Shown: in pieces, positions 11,801 to 24,421 of the stretch
Position numbering within the stretch: the first letter of the stretch is position 1
How the letters are laid out: each line of letters begins with the position of its first letter
NCBI GenBank assembly: GCA_009741485.1
Contig: CM019217.1
Coordinates: 32,697,165-32,761,164, forward strand
Direction of reading: 5' to 3'
DNA: 64,000 bases
DNA from: Malurus cyaneus samueli
Lineage: Eukaryota > Chordata > Aves > Passeriformes > Maluridae
Translations under genes and position numbers: made by a program
The notes under the pieces: model-generated
Told to the model about the DNA's origin: nothing
What the model saw: the letters and a program-made list of their open reading frames with translations, nothing else
The model's database searches: none

Positions 11801-14800
11801 GCCCTCTTACTCAGTATAGAAAGACCTAAACTAGGATATCAAGGCTATATTCCTGAGATAATCTCAGAAGCTGATGATCTCAACTGTCATAAAACTAAAA
11901 CAAAAGGCTGGCAAAAGGAGAATCAAGATAATTTCTTCAACAGAATTTCACAAGTAACCACCAGACACACAGAGAAAAAAATAATATATAAAAAAATGTT
12001 GAGATCAAAGCATAGGGGATATACAAACCCAAGCTCTGAATTACTACATTTTATGCTATAGCAAGACAGTTATTTTCTTAACACACATTAAAACAACAAA
12101 AGAAGTAATTCTTTATATCTTGTCACCATGTTATAATTCCTTACCCTTGGCTGTAAGAAAAAAGGCCTTATAGTTACTATCATATTCTTTCAACAAGCAA
12201 CCTCCACAGGCAGTACTTGAACTCACCCAGCTCTTACGGACATGAGAGCAACCTCCTACTTAGAAGGGTAAAAAATGTCTCAATCAGAACCAGAGGTGAG
12301 ACAGCTCTCTGCCTCAAAAGCATTTCTGATCATCAGTTAACACGGCATTCCACATGGTGAATGGGATGGTACATGCCCCTCTCTCACTTGGCCACCCCTT
12401 TGTGAGGCTGGAACTGCTGCATGGACCAGCCCTCAAGAAACACCTACAGTGGTTGCAAGTAACCCTGAAAGCACTTTTTGAAACCCCTGCTGTTCTTTCT
12501 GCCTGACTAGCTACAAGTTTTAGTCTTAAAGAGTTGATGTAGAGACTACCTAAAGAAAAAATGGCTACAAAGATCAAATTAGGAGCAGAAGAAGATAGGA
12601 GAGAAAACCAAGAAATATAAGAACACAGGAAAGGTTAAAAGGAAATGGCAGGAAAGAGCTGATTTTTGTTTGATTCCTAAAGCAGGCAATGCAATGTTTG
12701 AGATGTTACTTATGAGAGAAGACTTTTCAAAAGAATCCAAATGCTTAGCAGGGCTAAATGGAAGCAGAAATAATAACCAAATGGTAAGAAATAAAATTAG
12801 TACCTCCAGCTGCAGGAAGGCTGGGGAAAAAAGTAAGGGTCTACAGAATTTCTGGAATAAGCAAAGTGGGAATGGCCTGTGTGACAGTGAAGAAAGAAGT
12901 GAACAAAGGACAGTTGTTTTGTGACAGCATGTGCTCTGCATCCTCTTAGTGCTTGCCTTTGTTTTGTTTTCTGGGCTGACCTTCACCCCTTGCCACACAA
13001 AGGGTTCAGTGAAAACCTCCGTTCAAAGTCTCAATTAAAAGCCTGAAAGAACAAACGTATCTTGTGCTGCAGCCTCAAGCCTGAGCACTGGTGCCAATGA
13101 CCCAGCAAAGGGAGCATCCCCGATAGAGCACCATGCTCCTGCCCAGGGTGCCTGCACGCTACTAAACCACCTTGGAATTAGCCCTCCTCCCTTCCCAGGG
13201 CCTGGAACAGGCAGAATAGCTAAAAAGAAACATTTAGCTTGATCTCCAAATGGTTGCTTCTAAGCTTTTATGATGAAAGATCAAAGCTATGGGAAGGGTG
13301 GGGGCTTACAGGACAGTAAAGAAAGTTGAGCGCAAATTAGTAGTGTGCATACTAATAAGACACATATGCAACATCACTAAGGAAGCATGCTAATAGTTTG
13401 GGCAGTTAGAATGAAAACATGTGAGAACAGTTAAGGATGTCATCACCAATACTGTCTTCAGAAGTGTTCTGCTGCTTTATGAGCAGCTCTTCAAAATACA
13501 CGTGCACATGCAGTTTCATACAAAGATGGTGTAATCCACGAGAACTTGAAAATGTGAGGCTACCCTAAGGGCTTCCTGCACAAGCCAACGCATAACGCAT
13601 GTGAATTTTTGCTTTAAACTGTGGTGTTTCATTTCTGGTAGTACATTTAACTGAGTTATTCTAACATCGATTTGTTATGCAGCATCCAGTTTGGTACATG
13701 CTTGGAACATAATCCGGAGAACATCTGTGTAACGGAGAAGATAGAAACTGACCTCAGGGCTTCGGTCTAAAAGACTAATTTATTCTCAGAATTGTCTTGG
13801 CGTAATTATACCTGTGTAAATACCCATTTAATCTGGAGTAAGAGTGTTTTCTTTAACCTGATTTAGCTTATACAGCTTCCAGAAGTTTTGTCAATGGGGT
13901 TGGTAGTACAAACATAATCCTGCTAAATTCCTCTGCATGACCTTTTGTATCATGCATAAAAAGGTGAAAGTTAAAAATGGAAAAACCAATAGCAAAAATA
14001 AAATACTACTTTTGTTACAGGCAAACATATGTCTTCCCCTTGTTCAATCATATGCTCCCTAATGCATTCAAAAACTAAATGTTCAAACAAAGGAATATAT
14101 GTGGAATATGGCACAAAAGCTCACACTCAAATGTAAAAAGAATCCATGCATGTAAGCTATCTGGACATAGCTGAAAGTCTTGGACACATCTCCTTCAGCT
14201 TCAGTTTACAAACAAGAGCCTAAAAGTCTACTTTAGGGCATAAAAGTTTCAATGTGATTTACCTATCTTTTGCCTTGCTCCTGACAAACATTTATCAACG
14301 GAAATTGTGATTTAATTAGTGTTACCAAGAAAAGTTTGGGGGCTTCGAAGTTGTATTCTTAAGAGGTATAGTGCAAGAAGTTCTTGGGTTTCAGAGAATA
14401 TAATTCTGGTATTCTTCATGAGATATTTGGAGACAAGATGCAAAAGCTTAGTGTGACATTTTTCTCCCTGATAACATAGCTTCTTTCAAGGGCAGAAATT
14501 ACCTTGTAAAACATAATCACCACATATTTTCACCTCATATACAACTTCTGATTGTCTCATTTATCATCTAGGTAGACAGGCATTGTGCAATTCTGTATGC
14601 CAGCTACTGCTCCTTTGGGAGCACTTGCAGGATACCAAAAGGATATAAACTTCCCGCCAAGGCCTCCAGAGTGGGTCATCTTTAACTATGGCTTCCACCA
14701 ACCGTGAAGTCACAGTGTTGGCTTTCTGATATGATAGCATTCTCTGCAGCAACAGCCTATGAGGTCGCAAATAAAGGATTAAGGGAGCTAAGAAGATGTC

Positions 14801-16247
14801 CTGTTGGAAAACGGGTTTTACTCCAAATAATGGGCATTAGGAGAATGCTGAAAATAGATGGGTTGTAAATTGTCTGTCTGTCATGCACCCTTTTTTTGAT
14901 AATACTGTAAAATAAGGTATTGCTTTCATTAACAGCTCCTAAGTAATAGAATGAACTGCAGGCTATCACCTGAGCTATTACATGGGAAATGAATTCTAAA
15001 ACAACTTTCATATCGTGGAGTCCTCAGTCATTTGATTTTGCAAGGGTAGACATCAGTCAGACCACTCTCCTCAAATGGTCTGATGAATTAGTTTATTCAT
15101 AAGTGTTCAAAGCTAGTAATAATCTCCAGAAAGTGACAAGAACAAAATACAAAAGGAAGCCTGGAAACATATCGCCCTAGCCCATCTTACAATTTAGAAG
15201 AGGATTTGTGAAGATGATTCCAAACTGGGAGTCTATATTCTAATTAAGATTGAAAAAAATATATACATTTTGTAAGTTACAACAAATACTAGATTACAAC
15301 TCAAGAAATAGTGATTATTTAGAAGAACCCTCAATGCAGAGTAAGTCTGCAGTCACACAAATCTTTGCCACAAACATCCCTGTTAGAATAAAACACTTGT
15401 ACAAATAATGTCATTAAATTCTTTATTTGTTTTTTTTTTCAAACCAGGTATTTTCAATAATATCTGGTTTACTTCCCAGTGAATACTCTTTTTAAAAGTT
15501 TTGTAAAATATGTAACTCCAGAACCTGTTTGAAACTATTCTAAAACCTTTATCCACCCACTTCCCCCTCATGAAGCAAATCAAGGATAGCACAAATACAA
15601 TCATCGAATGAATGCTTCCTAGCTCTTCAAGGAATGACAGTGGCTTTCACACAACTATCCAGAGCACAGATTATTTTCAGCTTTTACACAGTTAAAGGCT
15701 GCTGGGGGAAGGAGGGATGAAAGGAAGAATGATACTGGGCGAACAGATTTACTACATTATTCACAGAAAACCTATGCCCCATGCATGGTTGCACATGCAG
15801 ACTTTTCCCATATTTTTCAAGTAATTGCCCACTTTTCTGGGTGCCTGGAAACTCAGGCTGATTGATGTCTGGAAACTAGCTACTATATGCATGTAGTCTT
15901 ATCTCACATATGCAGCAGGTCCAACACATCAGGTGAACAATGTATGCATAATTTATCTGTCAGGGACTGTCCCAGATTTTAAGATTAAGATCTAAAAATC
16001 CTAAAACAGCCTGGCTTGTAATTTTCAATCTGACCCATGATGCAACCAGTACAAGCAGTTGTGCAGTGCAAGAGTATCTCGAAACTTCAGGAAGATTTTT
16101 GAGTAAGGCCCTACTTTCTGCTTACTGGAAGGAGCTACTTCCAGCATGGTGAGTATAGGTACTAATACGAATTTCCATTCTAAAACTGAAATCACAACTG
16201 TAATTAGACAGATCGGACAAATTTGCAGTAGCTTATCAAGGCTTCAC
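8869..16247. other. Intron sequence without a recognised gene
   Basis: AT-rich. It contains a 176-codon open frame at 10388-10918 (plus; opens with TTG, no recognised domain) and a pyrimidine-rich minus-strand frame at 12579-12998, both judged chance. Donor-like sites on the minus strand near 13750, 14260 and 14500 have no convincing partner acceptor. Confidence 0.6.
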
Positions 16248-16480
16248 CTGGAGTCTCATCCACCAGCCTGGAAAATTTCTATTTTATTTTGCAGCAGGAC
16301 AACTATTGGGAACAACTACAGAGAACAACATTGGTAAGAAGCAACACAGAGGGACTAAGGAGACGGGTCACAATGTTTTAAGTACGCTTTGAACTTTTGC
16401 AACCCATTAAAAAACACAGTTTCTTTTGCCTTCCAGCACCAGCAATAAGGAACCTCAAAAAAAAGCGCCTAGACAGACCA
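16248..16480 (-). other. Candidate non-coding first exon from the internal CpG island
   Basis: Seen: the minus strand runs from the island edge to TCCAG|GTGAAG, with the exon ending at 16248 and the intron GT at 16247-16246. I see no convincing coding frame; it would serve as 5' untranslated sequence. The 5' boundary is arbitrary because the start site cannot be read from sequence. The call rests on one good donor in the right place and orientation. Confidence 0.3.
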
Positions 16481-16990
16481 GACTGACTCGCTTTGCCACT
16501 AAGCTGTACAGCGTCGCAGGGCTGTCGAGAGCGGCCGGGCTGAGCCGTGCCGTGAGACACGAAGCACTGCACTGCGCTCAGCCGCGCCGTGCGCTGCCAG
16601 CGCCGGGGGCGCCGCGGCCGCCTCCGCGCACCCGAAACGCTGCAGAGACAGCTCAGGCTGATCAGCACCGTCACTTCCCAGCGGCCCGCTGCAGCCAGCC
16701 CGCACTAATCCCGAGTATCCAGGGTACGGGACCAGCCACACTCCCGGGGGAAGCGCTGCCCCGCCGGTACGACCCGCCGGCTGGGGAGCAAGGCAACCGA
16801 GCCAAATGGGAAGGACCGCCCACCCTATCCGGCGCGTCTCGCCCCGCAGGCCCCCCGGGAGCGCGGTACCTACCGAGCGGCACCTCCGGCAGTGCCTAGG
16901 CGCGGCAGCTCGCCCGCCGCCATGGCAACGCGAGGTCTGTTCCCCACACCTCCCTGCCCAAACCCTTTCCGGAAAGCTGCCAACGATTTA
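16480..16990. promoter_or_regulatory. Internal CpG island, candidate alternative promoter in STOX2 intron 1
   Basis: Seen: about 0.5 kb of CpG-rich sequence isolated in AT-rich intron, some 31 kb downstream of the main STOX2 exon. It contains a GCCGCCATGGCAAC element at 16916-16929. On the minus strand, shortly beyond the island, a strong CCAG|GTGAAG donor ends a possible exon at 16248. On the plus strand there is a pyrimidine-rich acceptor-like site ending at 16436 and donor-like sites after 16147 and 16341, so transcription could run either way. Known: isolated CpG islands within vertebrate genes often act as alternative promoters. Inference: it may feed the candidate minus-strand exons at 8.6 and 4.7 kb. 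Confidence 0.65.
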
Positions 16991-17029
16991 GGGCCCCCGA
17001 AACAGGGAGTAAAAGCAGTATGTGCCTAG
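16922..17029 (+). CDS. Possible 35-codon ORF with ideal Kozak context
   Basis: Seen: on the plus strand GCCGCCATGG begins a frame of 35 codons starting MATRGLFPTPP and ending at the TAG at 17027-17029. The peptide is proline-rich and basic, with no recognisable domain, signal peptide or membrane segment. A donor-like CGAG|GTCTGT cuts the frame after four codons, so the ATG could instead begin a spliced message. The initiation context is as good as it can be, but GCCGCCATGG is also a common YY1/RFX-like promoter motif in CpG islands, which may be all it is. No homologue is known to me. Confidence 0.15.
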   Translation: MATRGLFPTPPCPNPFRKAANDLGPPKQGVKAVCA

Positions 17030-17347
17030 TCGGAAGATAGGACGTTACTCCCACCTTTACACATTTTCAACCAAAACCGGAGGCAGTGTTCTCTTCCAGA
17101 AAAAGGCCACCCGCGTCCCAGCCATTTTGGACGCAGGAGCAACTCCCACAGAGCATGCACCCCTGTGTGCTGCTGCTGCCGCAGGCCCGGCCAAAATCCC
17201 AGAGAGGGAAAGCTCAGAAGCAAAAAGAAAAGAGGGGCATTTTTCTTGATTGGTTTGTTTGGCCTTGAGGTCGTGGGGCTTTGTGTCTTGGTCTGAGATT
17301 GTTGATTTTACATGATGGCAAAGCAGATTCCTATCCCATCCATCTAT

Positions 17348-17371
17348 GAGCACTCTGATCTCAGAGTGCTC
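17348..17371. repeat. Perfect 11-bp inverted repeat
   Basis: Seen: GAGCACTCTGA, a two-base spacer TC, then its exact complement TCAGAGTGCTC. It lies about 0.4 kb to the right of the internal CpG island and adjoins a donor-like TTCAG|GTGGGA on the minus strand (segment end 17376). It could be a hairpin or a dimeric binding site. Confidence 0.8.
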
Positions 17372-17375
17372 CCAC

Positions 17376-20300
17376 CTGAAGTGAGGCCCAGTGGGGGCTT
17401 GGTACTCCAAAAATGCTGTACAGGCACAAAACCCCCTTTGCCTCCCTGAGGGCAGCCATGTGATGAGAAGTGTGCTGCTGATGCCAGAAATAAATCTGAA
17501 CAGCCTCTAAGACCAAAACCACCCCTGCTTCAAAATTACTTCAAAATACCCATCAAGTACTTTATGCAGCTTTTCAATTCAACATGGGTTTATGATTGAT
17601 CCAAATGTTTTTGTTGTTTTGTTTTTAGAGTTTAAGGGGGTAAAATAAAGGACAGTAAAACTCCGACTGCTATTGAGGTAGAATCTGAACTTGAACAAAA
17701 ACTTCAGCCCATTAGCCACCTATACTTAGAAGGAAGCTATTGTCTAAAAGGACAATGGTAACGGAAACATTTTTGCACAAGAAGGGTAGGAAGAACCCCT
17801 GCCTCTATCTTTAATGGATGCAGAAGGTTCTATGACCAAAACGTGGTTTGCAAAAACAGTGATCAGCCCACCTGCGGAAAACCACAGCTGTAGAGCAAAT
17901 CCGAAAGCTAAATCAAACCACATTCTCCAACTCCCTTGGTTTCAACAAAAGCAGGAGAATTAGTTTATGAAGGCAAATCACAGGGTAACAACACGTGCCT
18001 GCTGTGGATCCTGAGGATGAATTTGAACTTTGCTCTGCACCTGGGCTGAAGGCTTTCTTCACAAGTATAAATGGGTGCCTTGGTTTTTAGGGCTGGTGTC
18101 TCATGGTCCACAGGCATCAGCAACATGGACGGCCTAACCCCACCTAGCTGATGGATATTTAGGAGATAGCTAAAGCAGTATTACTGCCACAGTAATTCAG
18201 TGTTTGAGATACACTGGGCAAACACTGTTAAGACACAGATCTGCAGCATGCTGTGGTCAAGAATCACCACCATGACCTTATCCTCCTCCAGTACTGAGGT
18301 ATGGGGGGGATGGTGGGGCGGAGGGAAGAGCCAAGATTGGAGTAGGAGCCAATTAACCACTCATTCAGCCTGAATTTCAATATTCCTTTCTTTATGAGCT
18401 CACTAATCATTTTAATTACTTAAGGAAGCTGCACAAATGCTTTTATTCCAGACTTTGACATATAATCCATTACTGGAGTGAAGTTGAATGAAATGGAAAC
18501 TTTTCGCTAAAACAACAGGAAAAAAATATCAAGAAGGTAACTCAGCAGAGTAATATCAATTTTGAAAGCCAACTGCCAACCCCTCTTAAGAACTACTTCG
18601 TGGCAGCACAAGTGCTAGGATCTCCCTCACCCTGCAACTCCACACTGGAAATGCACACAGAATATCCACAGGACAGCTGGCACTGCCCCTTCATAATAAA
18701 CAAAGAGCTGAATGGTAAAAAAACCCCAAACAACAAAACAATTCTTCTCCTATGATCATGCAACCACCAGCATACAGGAAATCCCAGGTCCAGATTCGGC
18801 ATAGAAATGACAAGGCAAGACAGTGCAAAGTTTCTTTGAAAAGCCATACAACTATATTGTGTCCGAAGCATTTTCTAGACTATACATCAATTTCTCATAG
18901 TATTGCTTTGGCTTCTCTGTTTGCCAATAATCTCCGAGACCTTTACATGCTGGCAATTTTATTTCCTTCACGAATGCCACTGACATCCATCACTTTCTCT
19001 ACAAGTTAAGTAGGAGGAAATGGTTCTCTAGTGGTGACAACAGCTCTGTCTGGCACTTTACCAGATCTGGAAGACTAGCACCGCCAGAAGGACTTCACAG
19101 CCTAGCTCAGACAGAGCCAATGTGTTTCAGATACAAGTGTATCTGTGAGACAATGGAAGCATGAGATCACTTCTCTCTGCAATCTTCAGCTTTACATACT
19201 TATCAATTATTGTTATTTTAAAAGTTCCTTTGGAAAACGAAAAAAAGAAGGATCATAATGATTTGATCAGTTTTGGTGTTTTACTGTGGAACCAACCACA
19301 TGCCTTCGGTTATTAAACATTCATTATACCCTTTTCCCTCAAGTATAGGAGGAAGAATTTGGCAATCAACCAGGGAGGACAAGCTGACTGACAACAGCTT
19401 ACAGCTAAACTAGCAACTGCTCAACCAAATTGCACAATCCACAGAAGAAGTGCCATGACTATCAGCTTGAGGATGGTAAGCCTATAAGCAAAAGCCGTAT
19501 CTTGTTTGTATTTAAAGAAAATAACAAAATCTGGTGCTCACATATTTCTGCAGTATCTGAAAGCAAAATATTCCTTAGCTTTCTCCACAGTTACTGTTAA
19601 CTGAAAGCCTGGAATCATCTACTTACTACCTCCACATATAGGATTTGCCCCGTTACTAAAGTTCTGAAGCTGTAAGCTTACAGGCATTTTTTTCTTTTCT
19701 CCCTTGCTGCTAAATAGGAAAGATTATGGCAAAGATTAAACTAGACTGGGCACTGAATTTGCTACAACTTCTTGCCTCTCTCAGATGCTGATTTAAAAAA
19801 TTCAGACTGAACTGAACCAATGATCATAAGCAAATTAATTACAGCAAGAAGCAAATTTGACACCCTGCACTTATCAGTAAGAATTCCAGGAGGTCCTCAT
19901 GCAGCACACCTGGATTCTTCCAATCACCAGAAAAGCCCTGGAACAGATCTAGCACACTCCTACACTAGTAACTCCTGCAAGCTAGTCATCAGGTTTCCCT
20001 AAACGGCACCAGGAAAGCAGCTTTGATTCAAAAGTAAGGGATGATCAAGACATTGGAAAGCTACTCAAGACATCTGAGCTGCATTCAGTGCTGTGACTGG
20101 AACTGACTGAAATGTGTCTGGATCAGCTTCATCCTGCCCATGTGGGCAAGCTCACTGACCATCCACATAGTTTTTCTGGTCTGTGTTGAAGACTGTGGTT
20201 CAGCAATTACTCAGCTCATATTAACACAGCTAACCATGTCAGAGTGAGCTCTGGCCTGCCTATACAGCCCCTCATACATGCAATTCCACTGATACTAAAA

Positions 20301-21814
20301 TGTATCACAGAATCATACTTTTTAGTATATTAATTTTAGAAAGAGAGAGGAATATTTTGACAAATGTCAGAGCCTCCTGTTATGGCATTCCTGCAAGAAG
20401 TGTTCCTTTCTCTCTCTTCAAATTAGTTTGTTCTAAAAGACTGCTTTAGGTAGAGCAATATTTAAAATATTTAAACAGTCAAATTTGAAACAAACCAGTC
20501 TGATCCTGCTGGAATTAAGTGCTTTATGTGATCTAAAAATACTGGGTTTAAGATTTTCTTCCACAAGAAATCTGTCTACTTTGGAGCTCTGTTTAAAATC
20601 AGAAAACAATTTCCTTAGAATTCCATAACCTTCACAAAATCGAGCCTCTGTCTACTAGTCAACTGTATGTAAGCCTCAAATTTTATAAAACAAGTTTCAA
20701 AATAGGTCCTTACAAGAATATCCTCATGTGAAACTTGAGAATCTTAACACGTCAGTTTCAAATTAAAACTTCCATTCAGTCTGACCAGGATTGAAGCATT
20801 TTTGCCTTGTTCTGCATCTCAATCTGTGTATTATTAATTTATTTTGACAACACAAGTCTTGACTGATTTGCGTGTGTTTATAAATATGTATATACAAGTC
20901 AAAGTAGGAAAGCAGCAATAGCATTACATCAGCCTCAACACCTGCACCATGTTGACTGAAGCAGAGAAGACTGTCCATTGTTTCTTTCTTATCAATTTCT
21001 ACCTTCCCAGCCTTACAAATTCCTTACAGCTCTACCAATAACATAAATCAAACTGACTCTCTCTGACTTGCAACTTCCACTGTGACTGGAAAGGCAAGTC
21101 TTAAAAGAAAAAAAACAAACAAAACCCAGTGAAAATATCTAACAAATATTCTTACAATTCTTATAATGACATTTGCCCCAAGTGCCCATTTGTGTGGAAA
21201 ATGTTTAAATTGCTCCATTTAAAAAGTCTATAATCCTAAGGGAGCTTTTAGAATTATATACAAAACATTTTCATGCAGATGGAGGGCATTAAATACTTCA
21301 TGCATGCAAGAAGAAAAAAAGAGCTTGAAGAAATGTTTCTAAAAGCAAGCAGGAATATTTTAAGTATGAGACAGATCTTGTCCATCACACTCACAGAGAA
21401 AACAAACTGAAAAGAAACCAAAAGGAAACAGCTGATACACTATGGAACAGATTCTATCCAAAAACTTAGTCAGCATCTAATGTGACTGTCACAAGAATTA
21501 TTCTTCTTACCTAAAATGTAAACCTAAAAAAAGTACCTCATTTTGCACCACAGAAGTTTACCACCCTTTAAGCTAAGTTATGCATTTAGGCAGAGCAAAC
21601 AATAAGGATCCAAGTCAGCCAGTACTGGGGGAGACACTCTCCATGCATCACCAGAAAACAGCACTATTTTCTGCAAACAGAAAATCCAGACTGAAACTGA
21701 GACCAAGACTGCTAGCCATGACGGCAGTGAGTAATGGCACAATCTTCCAAGAGGGGCAGTGGAGACAAAATTTGGTTTAAAAATGGACCACTTATGGAAA
21801 GGTTTAACAGTCAC
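17376..21814. other. Intron sequence without a recognised gene
   Basis: Apart from the G-rich tract at 18303-18325 and a CR1-like scrap too short to call (TATCACAGAATCATA near 20305), I see nothing in this stretch. Confidence 0.55.
18303..18325 (+). other. Potential G-quadruplex tract
   Basis: Seen: a run of seven G, then GGGG and GGG within 23 bases, which satisfies a four-run pattern if the long run is split. It is isolated in the intron. Confidence 0.4.
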
Positions 21815-21892
21815 CTGTAGCAGTTGCAAGAGGTGGGACTCAAAGACCCCAAGTGCATCTGTCTTCAGAATCAGGCCTCTACCAGAAGGCAG
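21815..21892 (-). other. Splice-flanked 78-base segment, pseudo-exon or poison exon candidate
   Basis: Seen: on the minus strand an acceptor CTAACATCCTTCCCACAG and a donor CTACAG|GTGACT bound 78 bases. It is open in phase 0 (LPSGRGLILKTDALG...), but entered from STOX2 exon 1 in phase 1 it meets a TAG after three complete codons. If ever spliced into STOX2 it would truncate the protein. Equally, it may be one of the many unused pseudo-exons of long introns. Confidence 0.15.
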
Positions 21893-24421
21893 CTGTGGGA
21901 AGGATGTTAGCTGGAGAAGCATCTGAATAACTGGAAGACATGCTACAAAGGAGCAGGCATTAAAACAAACTCCTGCAGGGCAGCAGGACTGCTTTGAAAA
22001 TGTTTATTTTTAATTTCAAATCTTGATTCTGAAGTGGTAACATCATGCCACAAGGAAAGGAACCAGAAAGGCAATGTTGTCTAGAGCATGATTTCATCCT
22101 CCCCACCTTGTAAATTGCTTATCGGTTCAGAAGGACAATGTCAAGCTTAGCAGCATAGGCGTGCTACTGGAAGAATGTGGAGATAACAGGGTTTTTCAGG
22201 TCAAGCTGGACCTGGTACAATGCTGCAGATTAAGCAACTTCAATGAATGAGGTGGGAGTCTCAGGAGCAGACAATTTGCTCCTGGGAATAAGATTCACAG
22301 CACTTAATCAAGCATTTAGGAAGGAAGGGACTGCCCGCCCTCAGTTTTGTTCCGACTTTGATGTTCAAGGGAACAGAAAGGGTAACCTTTCTGCAAGTGA
22401 ACAAATCATACTAAGCAAGGCATTCTGTATCACCCATTTCTAATGCATGCAAATATACTCTGGAAAAACGAGTTTTGGTTGCTGTATGGCAAAAGCAACT
22501 GTTTTAAAGATCTGCTGTAGCTTTGTCTTAAAGCTCATCAATGCTCAGAGCCCATGAAAAGCTGTCGTTTTCTCACTGCTCGTGAGCATATCAAATACCA
22601 ATAATAAACAAGCATTGTGAAAAGAGGATCTAACTGGTGGACAGGCTCCTGAAATGTGGACACAACATTCAGGCATTTATCTGTCATCTCTGTGGTATTA
22701 TCCTGAGCTCTGTTGTCAAAAGTAGATTACATGAAAGTCTTTCAATTGCCTCTTGAATTGGAGTCCAGATCCTTAATAGCATCATTTAATATTCATTATC
22801 TATTACCAAGATGTAAAAGAGACAAGTCCTGTGACATAATTCCTAATTCTCACAATGGGAAGCACCTAACATCAGCTGTTTTAAATGCCAATTTAATCAT
22901 AGTGTCTCACAAAACAATGTAGACATACCACTGGAAATGTCCCCATGTCTCTCTTGTATTGGATGCATCATTCTTGTAACCTTGCAACAGTCAGGGCTAT
23001 TCATTAACCAGCTATTAGCTGAAAAAAATAAAATGTCCGTTAAAAAGTAGCACCAACTTTTTGGAAGTGTTGTAAACTAAGACACAGGTAAACTTTCAAG
23101 AGCAGAAAAGGATTTTAGCTCGAAACTTCATCCTGAATTTCTGCTTTATCCAACTGGATTTTGTGCTTTTGTAGGAAGTTGCCACAAAAATCCAGGTAAA
23201 ATCTGTGCATGTGAAAAGGAAAAAAAAAGAAAAAATTATGATCGTTCAGGAATATCACAGATGATGCCAAGCAACCACTTCAAAAAGAGAATTCTTTAAC
23301 TTGGGAGTTAAATCTCTGCCACCTCCTATTACAAACCCAAAGTACGCACACAACAATGCATGGGTGAAAGTGATTTAAAATCTGTTTCTAATGCTTGGAT
23401 GAAGACCTGATTGTGAAATTATTCACACAAGCCATTTCCATTTGTTAAAGCTGTAATTCCTATTTTCTGACTAATCCCCTTGCACCCCTTTATAAAGAGG
23501 AAAAAAGAACCACCAAACCAAAACCCAACAAAACAGAGAACAATTTAAATGTTTTGATATGACAAATGCCAGACTCCAGAGGACATAAATGTGCTTAAAC
23601 AATGCATTTGAAACTATCATCCCAGCACCCTACATCTCCAAATAATATCCTGAGCTATGCAAAATGCAAGCACTTTAAATGTACAAACATGGAAAGAACT
23701 TCCTAGCTCTTGTAAAGAAGATAATGAATCACAAAGTTAACTTTTTATTTTCAGGATGACTCTCAATCACAGCTTCAGTGATTTTGCTTTCACCCTCACC
23801 CTGTCCTGAGCCTGGCATGTTCTGCTCCGGAACACACGGAGCGATCAGAAAAGCTGTGCTTAAGATTCAGAAAGAAGATAAAAAGTACAGGGGATTAGAA
23901 GAGTGCTCTATCCTGTCTGAAAGGATGGCGGGGATGGCTGGTAGTGATGGGGGACAGCAAAAAAGCGTATGAGCAACATATGATATGACATGATATGTTG
24001 AGAAAGGGGAAATGCTCTTCCACAATGAGATGGAAAACGAAGGAAGCAGGGGTGGAGGGGGAACAGGAAAGGATCTAAACAATAATGAAGAAAAAAATAG
24101 AGACAGTTTTTAAATTCATGAGAGTGAAAACATTACAGCATTAGGGAAATGGACGCGATTAATAAAAAATTAAACTAAAAGGCAAACAAACAAAAGATTT
24201 AAAGTAAAAAGTGAGAGAGGGAGATGTATCCTGAGCAGGTTCCCAGCAGATGCTGATACTATGCATTATGAAGTCCTGGCTTTTAAAGGGGAAGGTGTCT
24301 GGAAAATGATTTTCCTTCAATGCAAAACCAGACAAGTCTATGACCAGGGCAGACCTGCAAGAAAACAAGCATCAGCATCCACAGCTATCAGAGCAAAAGA
24401 TGCAACTAACAAGCTCTTTAC

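Noticed and set aside
12579..12998. 139-codon minus-strand hydrophobic frame
   Set aside because: It reads a pyrimidine-rich strand, giving Leu/Phe/Ser repeats that mimic membrane segments; no start or splice context supports it.
16378..16899. Overlapping frames of up to 157 codons in the internal CpG island on both strands
   Set aside because: Mutually overlapping, biased composition and no homology recognised; explained by low stop density.
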